A stretch of DNA of 64,000 nt, from positions 62,001 through 126,000 of the forward strand of contig JAZJZX010000002.1 in NCBI GenBank assembly GCA_040389445.1. The letters run 5' to 3'. Each line of letters opens with the position of its first letter. The first letter of the stretch is position 1. The translations under genes were made by a program, and so were the position numbers. The stretch is from UBA5189 sp040389445. GTDB taxonomy: Bacteria > Chloroflexota > Limnocylindria > Limnocylindrales > CSP1-4. The notes beneath the pieces are model-generated. The model had not been told where the DNA came from. It saw nothing but the letters and a program-made list of their open reading frames with translations, and did not search any database. Shown one piece after another: positions 17,421 through 27,105 of the stretch.

Positions 17421-19114
17421 TGGAGGCACACGGAACGTCCATGGCGCGCACCCAGGATCTCGCAAACCCGGTCATCAAGGGGCGCCTTCGTCGCCGCCTG
17501 ATCGAACCACTTCAGCGTGCCCGGGCAATCTATGTCGGCCTGGCGACGCTGTTCATGATCATCGTCGTGATCCTCCTGGTGGCCGTCGTCTTCCTGAGGC
17601 TCGGGGCAGCCTTCGATGCCATCCTTGCCCTCTGGCCTGCCTACGTGCTGGTCATCCTCGGGTTCGTGTCGACGTTCGGATTCCGGGACCGAAAGCTGTG
17701 GGCCTACGTGCTCGCCATGGGCGTCGGCGTCGTGTACGCGGGGATCGGGGCAGCGTTGATCGCCGGCGTGAGCGGCGTCGAGAACGCGGACGGCAACACC
17801 GCATTCGGTATCGGCACCCTGGGTGCGCTGCTGCTTGCAATCGGTCTGCCGGTCACCTGGTCCCTGAACCGGGGCCGCCGCTGGTTCACCGAGCGCAACG
17901 CCGAGGGCCCCCAGATTGCGACCGTGGCCGTCCTGGAACGCGAGATCGCGATCGTCGACCTGGCCACCCGGTCCGCCGATGCCAGTGCCACGGGCGTCGC
18001 ACAGGTGCCGATCACGGCGGCGGTAAACGGGGCACCCGCGGCGTCGACGGTCGATGCGCCCGAGGACCCACTCGTGTCGGTCCGCGGGCTCAAGAAGCAC
18101 TTCCCGATCATGGGCGGCCTGCTGCGCCGGCAGGTGGGCACGATCTATGCCGTCGACGGCGTTGACTTCGATGTCATGCGCGGCGAGGTCTTCGCCCTCG
18201 TCGGGGAATCAGGTTGCGGCAAGACCACCCTGGGCAGGACGCTGCTGCAGCTCACGCCCCCGACCGACGGGCGGGTCATCTTCGACGGCTATGAACTCGA
18301 CGACGTCGCCGCCGACGACATGCGGCCGCTTCGTCGCAAGATGCAGATCATCTTCCAGGACCCATTCGGGTCGCTCAACCCACGGATGCCGGTCTCGGAC
18401 ATCATCGGGGAGGGCCTGGTCGCCCAGGGCATCACGAATCGTGCCGAGCGGGACAAGCGGGTCGAGGATTCGCTGGAAATCGTGGGCCTCCGTCGTGATT
18501 ACACGCGGCGTTACCCGCATGAGTTCTCGGGCGGCCAGCGCCAGCGGATCGGCGTGGCGCGTGCCCTCGCCCTGAGCCCCGACTTCATCGTCTGTGATGA
18601 GCCCGTGTCTGCCCTGGATGTGTCCATCCAGAGCCAGGTCCTGAACCTTCTCCTCGACCTGAAGCGAGACCTGAACCTGACCTACCTGTTCATCAGCCAC
18701 AACCTCTCGGTGGTCGAGTACTTCAGCGACCGGATCGGGGTCATGTACCTCGGGAAGCTCGTGGAAGTCGGTACCGTCGAGGAGCTCTACAGGAACGCGA
18801 GCCACCCCTATACGGTCGCCCTGCTCTCGGCCATCCCGGATGCGGATCCGCGGAAGCGCCGGAAGCGGCTCGTCCTCAAGGGGGACGTGCCATCGCCGGC
18901 CGCGCCGCCATCGGGCTGTCGCTTCCACACGCGCTGCTGGCTTCGCGAGCGCCTCGGCAACCCCGAGCAGTGCGTGACCACCGAGCCGGAGCTACGGGTC
19001 CTCGACGCGACGGGACATCGGGCGGCGTGTCATTTCACCGATGAGATCAACGAATCGGTGATCCAGGAGACCGCGGCAACCCAGTCCGTCGTGGAGACGG
19101 CCGTAGCCGGCTGA
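17420..19114 (+). CDS. Peptide ABC transporter ATP-binding protein (DppF type) with N-terminal membrane domain
   Basis: A 564-residue protein in two parts. Residues about 30-155 form four predicted membrane helices: IYVGLATLFMIIVVILLVAV, the helix around YVLVILGFVSTFGF, YVLAMGVGVVYAGIGAALIA, and TLGALLLAIGLPVTWSL. A linker leads to an ordinary DppF ATPase from about residue 204, with Walker A GESGCGKTT, Q-loop FQDPFGSLNPRM, signature FSGGQRQRIGVARAL, Walker B FIVCDEPVSALD and switch FISHNLSVV. The oligopeptide C-terminal module is CRFHTRCWLRERLG. DppF proteins are normally about 330 residues and soluble, and the paralogue in the facing operon (19771-20814) lacks this extension. The ATG overlaps the DppD stop as TGATG. 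Confidence 0.93.
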
Positions 19115-19116
19115 GC

Positions 19117-19716
19117 GTGGGCCACATGCTGCGGGGCGCGCGCGCCACTCCGGGACCCGGTTCTGCCCGCGTGTTCGCCGTGATCGGCGTCCTCCTGATC
19201 ACGGCGACGCTCGCTGCCTGCGGTGCCAGCACGACGACACCGTCGACCAGCCCGACGCCCTCCGCCTCAGCCGACGGGAGCGGCAGCCCCCGGCCGAAGC
19301 CGACATTCTGGCCGACCACCACCGTCGAGGCGGCGATTGCGCTGGGTGCCGCCGACGGCGATTTCACCAAGATGGCAAGCGACCTCGTTGCGGCGGTGGA
19401 GTCCAACGACGCGGTGCGCGTCCTCCAGGCGATGACTGATGCCCTGACGTTCCTGGAGGGCAACGAGAAGAACATCCCCCGGCTCCAGGCCTACCCGGCC
19501 ACGCAACCGGTCGGGGACCAGCTCGCCGCGGCATACGCCCAGATGATCGCCGGCGTCCGGGCGGTCATCGCCGGCATGAACGCCGGCAACAGTGAGGCCG
19601 TCCAGGCCGGCTTCGTCGACTTCGTCGCGGGGAATCAGGCGTACGTGGCGATCAGCCCGGCGCTCGGTGACCTCGCGGATCAGGCGATCTTCATGAAGAA
19701 ACAGCTGCTCCGCTAG
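19117..19716 (+). CDS. Putative lipoprotein at the end of the peptide-transporter operon
   Basis: A protein of up to 199 residues starting at GTG 19117, two nt after the ATPase stop; ATG 19126 is an alternative start. The signal peptide RVFAVIGVLLITATLAAC ends in a lipobox LAAC, followed by a Ser/Thr/Pro-rich tether with APT-type composition. The mature domain (about residues 65-199) looks all-helical (VEAAIALGAADGDFTKMA, RVLQAMTDALTFLEG, QLAAAYAQMIAGVRAVIAG). I recognise no family. Its position suggests an accessory extracellular component of the transporter, but this is inference only. Confidence 0.75.
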   Translation: MGHMLRGARATPGPGSARVFAVIGVLLITATLAACGASTTTPSTSPTPSASADGSGSPRPKPTFWPTTTVEAAIALGAADGDFTKMASDLVAAVESNDAVRVLQAMTDALTFLEGNEKNIPRLQAYPATQPVGDQLAAAYAQMIAGVRAVIAGMNAGNSEAVQAGFVDFVAGNQAYVAISPALGDLADQAIFMKKQLLR

Positions 19717-19770
19717 GCCGCGATCGGCAGAGGGGCGGCCGGGGCCGTCCACCATCGTCCCGCGCCTGGG

Positions 19771-20810
<1,040 letters not shown>

Positions 20811-20814
<4 letters not shown>

Positions 20815-21920
20815 GCCGGTGCCCCCGTCTGATCCAGGGCCACGGGCCGCAGTCGCCCGTCCTCGTCGTGGTAGAGCCAGCACCGCGCCTCGTGCCCGGG
20901 TGCCACGGGCAGCAGCACGGGATGGGTCGAGTCGGCCAGCGTCACGGCATGCTCGACCCGAGCCGAGCAGCGCGGCGCGAAGCGGCATCCGGGCGGCAGG
21001 TTGATGAGGTTGGGGACGTTGCCGGGGATCACCGTCAGCGCCCCCCGGACGTCGCCGAGGACCGGGATCGACCCGAGCAGGCCGCGCGTGTACGGATGGC
21101 GAGGTGCGGCGAACAACTCCTCCAAGGTCGCCTGCTCGATGATCTCGCCGGCGTACATGACCGCGACGCGATCGCATGTTTCGGCGACGACACCGAGGTC
21201 GTGGGTGATCAGGATGATCGCCGTGCCGGTCCGGTCCCGGAGGTCGCGCATCAGGTCGAGGATCTGGGCCTGGATCGTGACATCGAGGGCCGTCGTGGGT
21301 TCGTCCGCGATCAGGAGCTCCGGCTCGCAGGCCAGGGCCATCGCGATCATGACCCGCTGTGCCATGCCTCCGGACAGCTCGTGTGGATAGGCATCGAGTC
21401 GGCGCTTCGCGTCCGGGATCCCGACCATCTTCAGGAGCTCGAGCGCCTGGCGTCGAGCATCGGCCCGCTTCATGTTGCGATGGACCTCGAGAACCTCGCC
21501 GATCTGGCGACCAACGTCCCAGACCGGATTGAGGGCGGAGGTCGGCTGCTGGAAGATCATGCTGATGCGATTGCCGCGAATGGCGCGCATCTCGGCCGCG
21601 GGAATCTTGAGGAGATCCCGGCCGTCGAAGAGGACCTCGCCCGCCTCGATGATCCCGGGGCTGGCAATGAGGCGCATGATCGAGAGGCTGGTGACGCTCT
21701 TGCCGCAGCCGGATTCACCGACCAGCCCGAGGATCTCCGACCGTCCGACGTGGAAGTCGATGCCGTCGACCGCCCGAACGATGCCGTCGCGCGTGTGGAA
21801 CGACGTCTGCAGGCCACGGACCTCCAGCAGCAGCTCGCCGGCTCGACCACGCACTGCGGCGGACGACGCCGACGCCGAGACGGCGTTCGGCACGATCTCC
21901 TCCACGGATGCCTCGGTCAT
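20811..21920 (-). CDS. Peptide ABC transporter ATP-binding protein (DppD type), second operon
   Basis: A 369-residue ATPase. After about 30 variable residues come LLEVRGLQTSFHTRDGIV, Walker A GESGCGKS, Q-loop FQQPTSALNPVWDVG, signature LSGGMAQRVMIAMAL, Walker B LLIADEPTTALD, switch ILITHDLGVVAET, and the C-terminal oligopeptide module CRFAPRCSARVEHA. Start and stop both overlap neighbouring genes by 4 nt, so it is translationally coupled within the operon. It pairs with the DppF-type ATPase that follows. Confidence 0.95.
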
Positions 21921-22894
21921 CGGTTGAGCCTCGGATCGAAGGCGTCGCGAAGGCCATCACCGAGCAGGTTGAACCCGAGGACGACGAAGGTGATGGCCAG
22001 GCCGGGCGCCAGGATGATGTGCGGCGCCGTGAAGAGGCGCTGGAACTCGATGGCGATCATGGAGCCCCAGGTGATCTCGCTGAGGCTGACCACGCCGACG
22101 AAGGCCAGGGCCGCGATTTCCAGCACCGCCGTCCCGATCCCGAGCGTGCCCTGGACGATCAAGGGTGTCACCGCGTTCGGCATGATCCGCCGGATGAGGA
22201 TCCCGGAGGTCGACTCGCCGAGCGCCCGCGAGGCCGTCACGTAGTCGTTTTCCCGGGCGCCGAGGACGGACGCCCGGACGATGCGGGCGTAGATCGGGAT
22301 CGACACGATGCTGATCGCAAGCATCGTGTTGATGAGGCTCGATCCGAGCGCCGACACGATGACGATGGCCAGCAGGAGCGATGGAAACGCGAGGACGACG
22401 TCCATGAGCCGCATCAGGATGTTGTCCGTCCGACCGCCGACGTACCCGGCGACGGCGCCGATCATCCCGCCGATCACGATTGCCATTCCGACTGCGGCGA
22501 ACCCGATCCCGATCGAGATGCGGCTTCCGATGACCACCCGACTGAAGACGTCCTGGAAGTTCGTGTCGAGGCCGAAGATGTGTTCGAACCGGTCGGCCGG
22601 ACAGCCGAACAGGTGGACGCAGGGCGGCGCCTGCTTGAGGATCCCGTCCTCCACCCCGAGCATCGATTGGCGGGGATCGAACGGCGCGATCTGGTCGGCG
22701 AACACCACTACGATCAGGAAGATCCCGAGGATCACCAGGCCCACCACCGCGGAACGCTGACGCAGGATTCCGGCCAGCGTGTCTCGCCACAGGCTGGCCG
22801 GGCGCGCGGAGAGCACCTCCCCCGCGTCGCCGGGCGCGGGCACCGGGGCCGGCGCGAGTACCGGGACCGGCGCGGGGGCGGGTTGATCGGTCAT
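21917..22894 (-). CDS. Peptide ABC transporter permease (DppC/OppC type), second operon
   Basis: A 325-residue permease. The N-terminal 25 residues are a Pro/Ala/Val repeat (APVPVLAPAPVPAP), an unusual cytoplasmic extension. The OppC_N helix follows (VVGLVILGIFLIVVVFADQI), then the BPD_transp_1 core with ISIGIGFAAVGMAIVIGG and the EAA loop TASRALGESTSGILIRRIM, ending NLLGDGLRDAFDPRLNR. A periplasmic loop after helix 1 contains two cysteines (PPCVHLFGCPADRFEH) that could form a disulfide. The stop overlaps the ATPase start as ATGA. The DppB-type permease gene ends 13 nt upstream. Confidence 0.94.
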   Translation of the reverse strand: MTDQPAPAPVPVLAPAPVPAPGDAGEVLSARPASLWRDTLAGILRQRSAVVGLVILGIFLIVVVFADQIAPFDPRQSMLGVEDGILKQAPPCVHLFGCPADRFEHIFGLDTNFQDVFSRVVIGSRISIGIGFAAVGMAIVIGGMIGAVAGYVGGRTDNILMRLMDVVLAFPSLLLAIVIVSALGSSLINTMLAISIVSIPIYARIVRASVLGARENDYVTASRALGESTSGILIRRIMPNAVTPLIVQGTLGIGTAVLEIAALAFVGVVSLSEITWGSMIAIEFQRLFTAPHIILAPGLAITFVVLGFNLLGDGLRDAFDPRLNR

Positions 22895-22907
22895 CGAGCG
22901 GCGCCGT

Positions 22908-23984
22908 TCATCGCTGTCGGACCCTCGGATCGAGGAACCCGTACGAAAGATCCACGAGCAGGTTCACGAACACGTAGGCGAACGCGACGATCAGGGTGAA
23001 TCCCTGGATCACCACATAGTCCCGGCCGGTGATGGCCTCATAGACCGTGCGGCCGACGCCGGCCAGGTTGAAGATCGTTTCGGTGAGGACCGCTCCCGAC
23101 AGCAGGCCGCCGAGCTGCAGGCCGACGATGGTCACCACGGGCAGCAGGGCATTGCGCGTGGCATGGCGCAGGACCACCGCTCCCTCGCGCAGGCCCTTCG
23201 CCCGGGCGGTCCTGACATAGTCGAGCCCGAGCACTTCCAGGAGGCTGGATCGCGTGATCCGGGCGATGATCGCCAGCGGGATCGTGCCGAGCGCGACCAT
23301 CGGAAGAATCAGATGCCTGAAGGCATCACCGAGGGCTCCCCACTGGCCGGTGATGAGCGCCGTCGGGATGTACAGACGCGAGAAGAAGTCGAGGAACCCG
23401 CGCAGGGCCCCGGTGACGTTTTCGAGATGCCAGACCTCCACCAGTGACAGCACCTCGACCCCTGATGACAGCCTGCCCGAGGGGGGCAAGGCAAATGGCG
23501 TGCCCTTCAGGAGCAAGGCAAACACGAACTGGAGGAGCAGGCCCAGCACGAACACGGGCATGGAGACGCCGACATTGGCGATCACCATCGATGTCACGTC
23601 GATGGGCGAATTGCGTCGATACGCCGAGAGCAGGCCGAGTGGGACGCCGATCACGACGGCGAACACGAGCGCCATGAAGGTCAGTTCGATCGTGGTCGGG
23701 AGGCGATCGATCAACAGTTGGGTGACCGGCTGCGAATGCTTGATCGAGACGCCGAGATCGCCCCGCGACAGCTGCCCCAGGTAGAGCCCGAACTGGATCG
23801 GAATGGGTTGATCGAGGCCGTAGCGACGGATGAAATCGTCACACACGGCGTCCGTCGCACGCTCGCCCAGCACGGCCCGGCACGGGTCGCCCGGGATCAC
23901 CCTGGCAAGGGTGAAGACGATGAAGATCAGCCCGAGCACGACGGGTATGGTGACGAGCAGCCGCCTGGCGATGAATCTGGTCAA
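22908..23984 (-). CDS. Peptide ABC transporter permease (DppB/OppB type), second operon
   Basis: A 358-residue permease beginning TRFIARRLLVTIPVVLGLIF, the typical DppB first helix. The EAA loop is VRTARAKGLREGAVVLRHAT, followed by RNALLPVVTIVGLQ, and the protein ends LVDLSYGFLDPRVRQR. The start codon is TTG 23984. No better upstream start exists, and the start position fits the family. The intergenic region to the substrate-binding protein gene upstream contains a strong hairpin, so expression may drop between the two. It has a cysteine pair in a periplasmic loop (DPCRAVLGERATDAVCDDF). Confidence 0.93.
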   Translation of the reverse strand: MTRFIARRLLVTIPVVLGLIFIVFTLARVIPGDPCRAVLGERATDAVCDDFIRRYGLDQPIPIQFGLYLGQLSRGDLGVSIKHSQPVTQLLIDRLPTTIELTFMALVFAVVIGVPLGLLSAYRRNSPIDVTSMVIANVGVSMPVFVLGLLLQFVFALLLKGTPFALPPSGRLSSGVEVLSLVEVWHLENVTGALRGFLDFFSRLYIPTALITGQWGALGDAFRHLILPMVALGTIPLAIIARITRSSLLEVLGLDYVRTARAKGLREGAVVLRHATRNALLPVVTIVGLQLGGLLSGAVLTETIFNLAGVGRTVYEAITGRDYVVIQGFTLIVAFAYVFVNLLVDLSYGFLDPRVRQR

Positions 23985-24035
23985 GGGCTTCGGTCAGTCC
24001 GTTCAGATCCGAATGGCATTGCGGAAGGTGAGTGA

Positions 24036-24070
24036 CGAGAAGGGCGCCGCCGGAGGCGACGCCCTTCTCG
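24036..24070 (-). terminator. Hairpin between the permuted substrate-binding protein gene and dppB
   Basis: CGAGAAGGGCG (24036-24046) pairs perfectly with CGCCCTTCTCG (24060-24070). Beyond one mismatch, CGCC pairs with GGCG around a GGA loop. It lies about 20 nt after the SBP stop (minus strand) and about 50 nt before the permease start. It is the counterpart of the hairpin at 14124-14157 in the facing operon. Confidence 0.55.
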
Positions 24071-24090
24071 ATTGTTGACGCTGACTCAGG

Positions 24091-25812
24091 TCAGGACGCG
24101 GGCGGGTTGAGGAAGCCCCCGAACAGGCCGGGGAAGTACTCGAACGCGCCGGATCGCCCGACGTGCAGCGGGTTCGCGGCATCCCACTGGACGGCATAGC
24201 TGAGGACGACGTCGTTGGCGTCGAGATCGGCACCGTCGTGGAACTTCACGCCATCGCGCAGGGTGCAGGTCCAGACCGTCAGGTCTGCATTCGGCTCGCA
24301 CCCGGTCGCGAGCGAGGGCTCGACGCCCGTGCTCCCGACGGTGTACGCGTACAGGGATTCGTTGATCTGCTCACAGGCGCGGAGCGTCTCGCCGTCCGAC
24401 TCATCTCCACAGTAGAGGCTGAGCGGCTCGGCGTTCTGCATCCAGACCAGGGTGTCGCGGTCGCCCGCCTTCATCACCGAGAAGATCTCGCTGCTGAGGG
24501 GCGAGCTGTGCGCACCGGCAACGTCGGCCTTGAAGACCGTGCCGGACCCACCGTGGGCAATGATCACCATCGGGACATTCTTCTTGATGAGGTTGTTGGC
24601 GTCCGTGTAGGCCGCCTTGCGGACCGCGTCGTCGGCCGACTGGCCGCCCTTGTTCAGGGCATCGACGATCTCCGGGAACGGGGCACCGAACTTCTTGCCC
24701 GACCCGCCACCGAAGTGGTAGTCGAGGAAGTTGGTGGCATCCGGGTAGTCCGCCCCCCATCCGAGGAGGAACAGGCCGTCGAGCGTGCCGGCGGCGTTGG
24801 CGTCCAGGAAGGTTCCGGACTCCTGGAGATCGATGGTCGTCTTGATGCCGAGGTTGGTCTTGAGCTGGTTGGAGATCTCGGTCGCGATCACGGGCGGATC
24901 GGGAAGGTAGCCGCGAACGGCCGCCCGGAACGAGATCTTGTAGGTCTTGGCGAAGTCGAATCCGGCGTCCACGAGCAGTTGCTTCGCGGCGGCGGCATCG
25001 AAGGCCCAGGTGTCCTCGCCTTCACAGCCGAACGGAATGGCGCACGGCGTGAAGTGGGTGGCGACCTCGGAACCTTCCGGGTAGTAGTTCTTGACGATCT
25101 GCTCGCGGTTGATGCCCATCGCGATCGCCTGACGAACGCGAACGTCCGTCCACGGAGCGATCGTGGTGTTCATGCCGACGTACAGGGTATTGAGGCCGGG
25201 GCGTCCGTAGAACGCAACGCTCGAATCGGCCTTGATCGCCGCGATGTCGTCCGTGCCGGGGTTGTCGATTCCGTCGACGTTGCCCGACTGGAGCTCGATC
25301 CACCGCTGGGCCGCCTGATCGCTCCACCGGAACTCGAGGTTCGGGGTGAGCGCCTTGGTGCCCCAGTACCCGTCGAATGCCTTCAGGACGAGGCGATTGC
25401 CCTTGTCCCAGGTGACGAGCTGGTACGGGCCGGTGCCGTTGGCCTTGTCCAGGATCGCCTTGTTGGCCATGTTGGCCGTCAGGTAGTCCGAGTCCTGGAT
25501 GCCGAACGCGCTGAACGCGACCTTCGACAGGAAGGCGACGTCCGGAGCGCACAGTTCAAACTTGACCGTCAGTCGGTCGACCGCGGTGATCTTCTTGAAG
25601 TTGCCGGTGTACGGGGCGGTGCCACAGGGGGCCTCGCCGCTCGTCGGGTAGACCGTGCCCTCGTAGGGAGCAGCCTCGGTCGGTGTCGGGGCTGGTGCCT
25701 TGCTCGGCTCCTGTGTAGGAGGTGCCGATGCGGCGCCGCCACAGGCGGCGAACAGGATCGCCCCCGTCGCGACCAGCGCAATGACGGGCGACCTTGAAGT
25801 GCGTAGGGTCAT
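24091..25812 (-). CDS. Peptide ABC transporter substrate-binding lipoprotein, circularly permuted
   Basis: A 573-residue SBP_bac_5-type lipoprotein whose segments are in an unusual order. The signal peptide ends in FAAC (cysteine 24), then a Pro/Thr tether. The mature part starts in the middle of the normal fold (FKKITAVDRLTVKFELCAP), continues through the second lobe (VRVRQAIAMGINREQIVKNY; FLLGWGADYPDATNFLDYHF) to the normal family end (VAGAHSSPLSSEIFSVM). It then adds what is normally the N-terminal lobe as residues about 450-573: DTLVWMQNAEPLSLYC, ACEQINESLYAY, VWTCTLRDGVKFHDGADLDA and VVLSYAVQWDAANPLHVG. The ATG at 25812 is set by GGAGGAG; the longer open frame upstream lacks a signal peptide context. 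It heads the operon of two permeases and two ATPases. Confidence 0.92.
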   Translation of the reverse strand: MTLRTSRSPVIALVATGAILFAACGGAASAPPTQEPSKAPAPTPTEAAPYEGTVYPTSGEAPCGTAPYTGNFKKITAVDRLTVKFELCAPDVAFLSKVAFSAFGIQDSDYLTANMANKAILDKANGTGPYQLVTWDKGNRLVLKAFDGYWGTKALTPNLEFRWSDQAAQRWIELQSGNVDGIDNPGTDDIAAIKADSSVAFYGRPGLNTLYVGMNTTIAPWTDVRVRQAIAMGINREQIVKNYYPEGSEVATHFTPCAIPFGCEGEDTWAFDAAAAKQLLVDAGFDFAKTYKISFRAAVRGYLPDPPVIATEISNQLKTNLGIKTTIDLQESGTFLDANAAGTLDGLFLLGWGADYPDATNFLDYHFGGGSGKKFGAPFPEIVDALNKGGQSADDAVRKAAYTDANNLIKKNVPMVIIAHGGSGTVFKADVAGAHSSPLSSEIFSVMKAGDRDTLVWMQNAEPLSLYCGDESDGETLRACEQINESLYAYTVGSTGVEPSLATGCEPNADLTVWTCTLRDGVKFHDGADLDANDVVLSYAVQWDAANPLHVGRSGAFEYFPGLFGGFLNPPAS

Positions 25813-25921
25813 TCGTTCTCCTCCACCTGGCCCTCGGACCGACCTGACCACGCATTTGGTCGACCGGGGCGATTGCCGCACACGCTCGGCCGATCTGGCC
25901 ATTCGGTCGCGGGTGCCCGGA

Positions 25922-25950
25922 AGCCTAGCATCCACGATCCCTCGCGTCAC
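25922..25950 (-). promoter_or_regulatory. Sigma70-type promoter for the second peptide-transporter operon
   Basis: On the minus strand GTGACG (25950-25945) is followed by a 17-nt spacer and TAGGCT (25927-25922). Each box matches four of six consensus positions. It gives a leader of about 100 nt before the ATG at 25812. Confidence 0.4.
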
Positions 25951-26016
25951 CTATGTGTACCACCGAATCCGGGCCGAGGTTCGCCGTTCACGCTCAGGGT
26001 GCCGCGGCGGCTCGGG

Positions 26017-26022
26017 TATGCT
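26017..26022 (+). promoter_or_regulatory. -10 element (TATGCT) for apparently leaderless nadE glutaminase gene
   Basis: TATGCT is followed by CGCGGC and then GTG 26029. No Shine-Dalgarno sequence fits this start. Confidence 0.45.
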
Positions 26023-26028
26023 CGCGGC

Positions 26029-27105
26029 GTGCAGTCACGAAGGATCGCGCTGGCGCAGCTGGCACCGGCGCTCGGTGCCGTCGACGAGAACCTTGCCCGC
26101 CATCACGAGGTCCTCGCGGAGGCGCGTGCGCAGCAGGTCGATCTCGTGGTCTTCCCGGAGCTCGGCCTCACCGGCTACCAGCTGCAGGACCTGTCCGGCG
26201 ACGTGGCGATCCGGCTCGACGATCCACGGCTGGCGTCCCTCGCCGCAGCAACGGAGGGCATGTCCGCCGTCGTCTCCTTCGTCGAGGAGTCGGCAGATCA
26301 TCGGCTGTTCATCGCCGGTGCCCTCCTCGAGGATGGCGAAGTCCGCCACGTGCATCGGAAGCTGTTCCTGCCGACATACGGCCTGTTCGACGAGCGACGG
26401 TTCTTTGCCGCGGGGGATGTCCTCCGGGCTGTTCCCTCACGGCTCGGCGTCGGCGTCGGGATCGGCATCTGTGAGGACTTCTGGCACCTCCCGGTTGCCG
26501 AACTCCTGGCCCTGGACGGAGCGCAGATCCTGATCAACATCGCAGCGTCTCCCGGACGCGATCTTGCGGCCACGAATGAAGTCGGGCTCGGGACCGCGAC
26601 GTCGTGGCGCACCCTGATGCGAACGTACGCCCAGCTCACGACCTCGTTCGTGATCTTCGTAAATCGGGTTGGGGTGGAGGAATCGATCTCCTTCTGGGGT
26701 GGATCCGAGGTCATCGGCCCGGCGGGTGACACCATCCTGTCGGCACCGCTGTTCGATGAGGGGCTCTTCGTGGGCGAGGTCAATCTCGGCGACATCCGCC
26801 GGGAGCGGATCGCGTTGCCCCTGTTGCGCGACGAGCGCCCCGAGCTCAATCTGCGCGAGCTCGAACGGGTCATCGCCGAGCGGGCCGGGCTCGCGCCCGA
26901 TTCGACATCCGAAGCGGGCGCCGAGGATGGCCTTGATGTTGCTCCCGAATTGACACCCAGCCGGCCGATCGGGTTCCAGGACAGGGCGGCCGCCCGTCGC
27001 GCGGCGGCCTCGGGCAACACGGAAGGCAAACCCGGCTCGGGCCCCAAACCCGGCTCGGGCGCCAAACCCGGCGCGGCCGGCAAGTCCGGCTCGGGCGCCT
27101 CATGA
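26029..27105 (+). CDS. Carbon-nitrogen hydrolase: glutaminase component of a split NAD+ synthetase
   Basis: A 358-residue nitrilase-superfamily protein. The catalytic triad is visible: E44 (VVFPELGLTGY), K111 (HRKLFLPTYGLFDERRFF) and C148 (GIGICEDFWHLP). These sequences are those of the glutaminase domain of glutamine-dependent NAD synthetase, which makes ammonia from glutamine. Normally that domain is fused to the synthetase; here the synthetase is the next gene (ATGA overlap). The last 60 residues are a disordered Gly/Ser/Lys/Pro repeat (KPGSGPKPGSGAKPG), which may replace the inter-domain linker. GTG 26029 is chosen because the fold begins immediately and a TATGCT box lies 6 nt upstream. 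Confidence 0.88.
   Translation: MQSRRIALAQLAPALGAVDENLARHHEVLAEARAQQVDLVVFPELGLTGYQLQDLSGDVAIRLDDPRLASLAAATEGMSAVVSFVEESADHRLFIAGALLEDGEVRHVHRKLFLPTYGLFDERRFFAAGDVLRAVPSRLGVGVGIGICEDFWHLPVAELLALDGAQILINIAASPGRDLAATNEVGLGTATSWRTLMRTYAQLTTSFVIFVNRVGVEESISFWGGSEVIGPAGDTILSAPLFDEGLFVGEVNLGDIRRERIALPLLRDERPELNLRELERVIAERAGLAPDSTSEAGAEDGLDVAPELTPSRPIGFQDRAAARRAAASGNTEGKPGSGPKPGSGAKPGAAGKSGSGAS

Noticed and set aside
19735..19751. Bidirectional terminator between the two peptide operons
   Set aside because: The GGGCGGCC/GGCCGTCC arms leave almost no loop, so the stem would be only a few base pairs.
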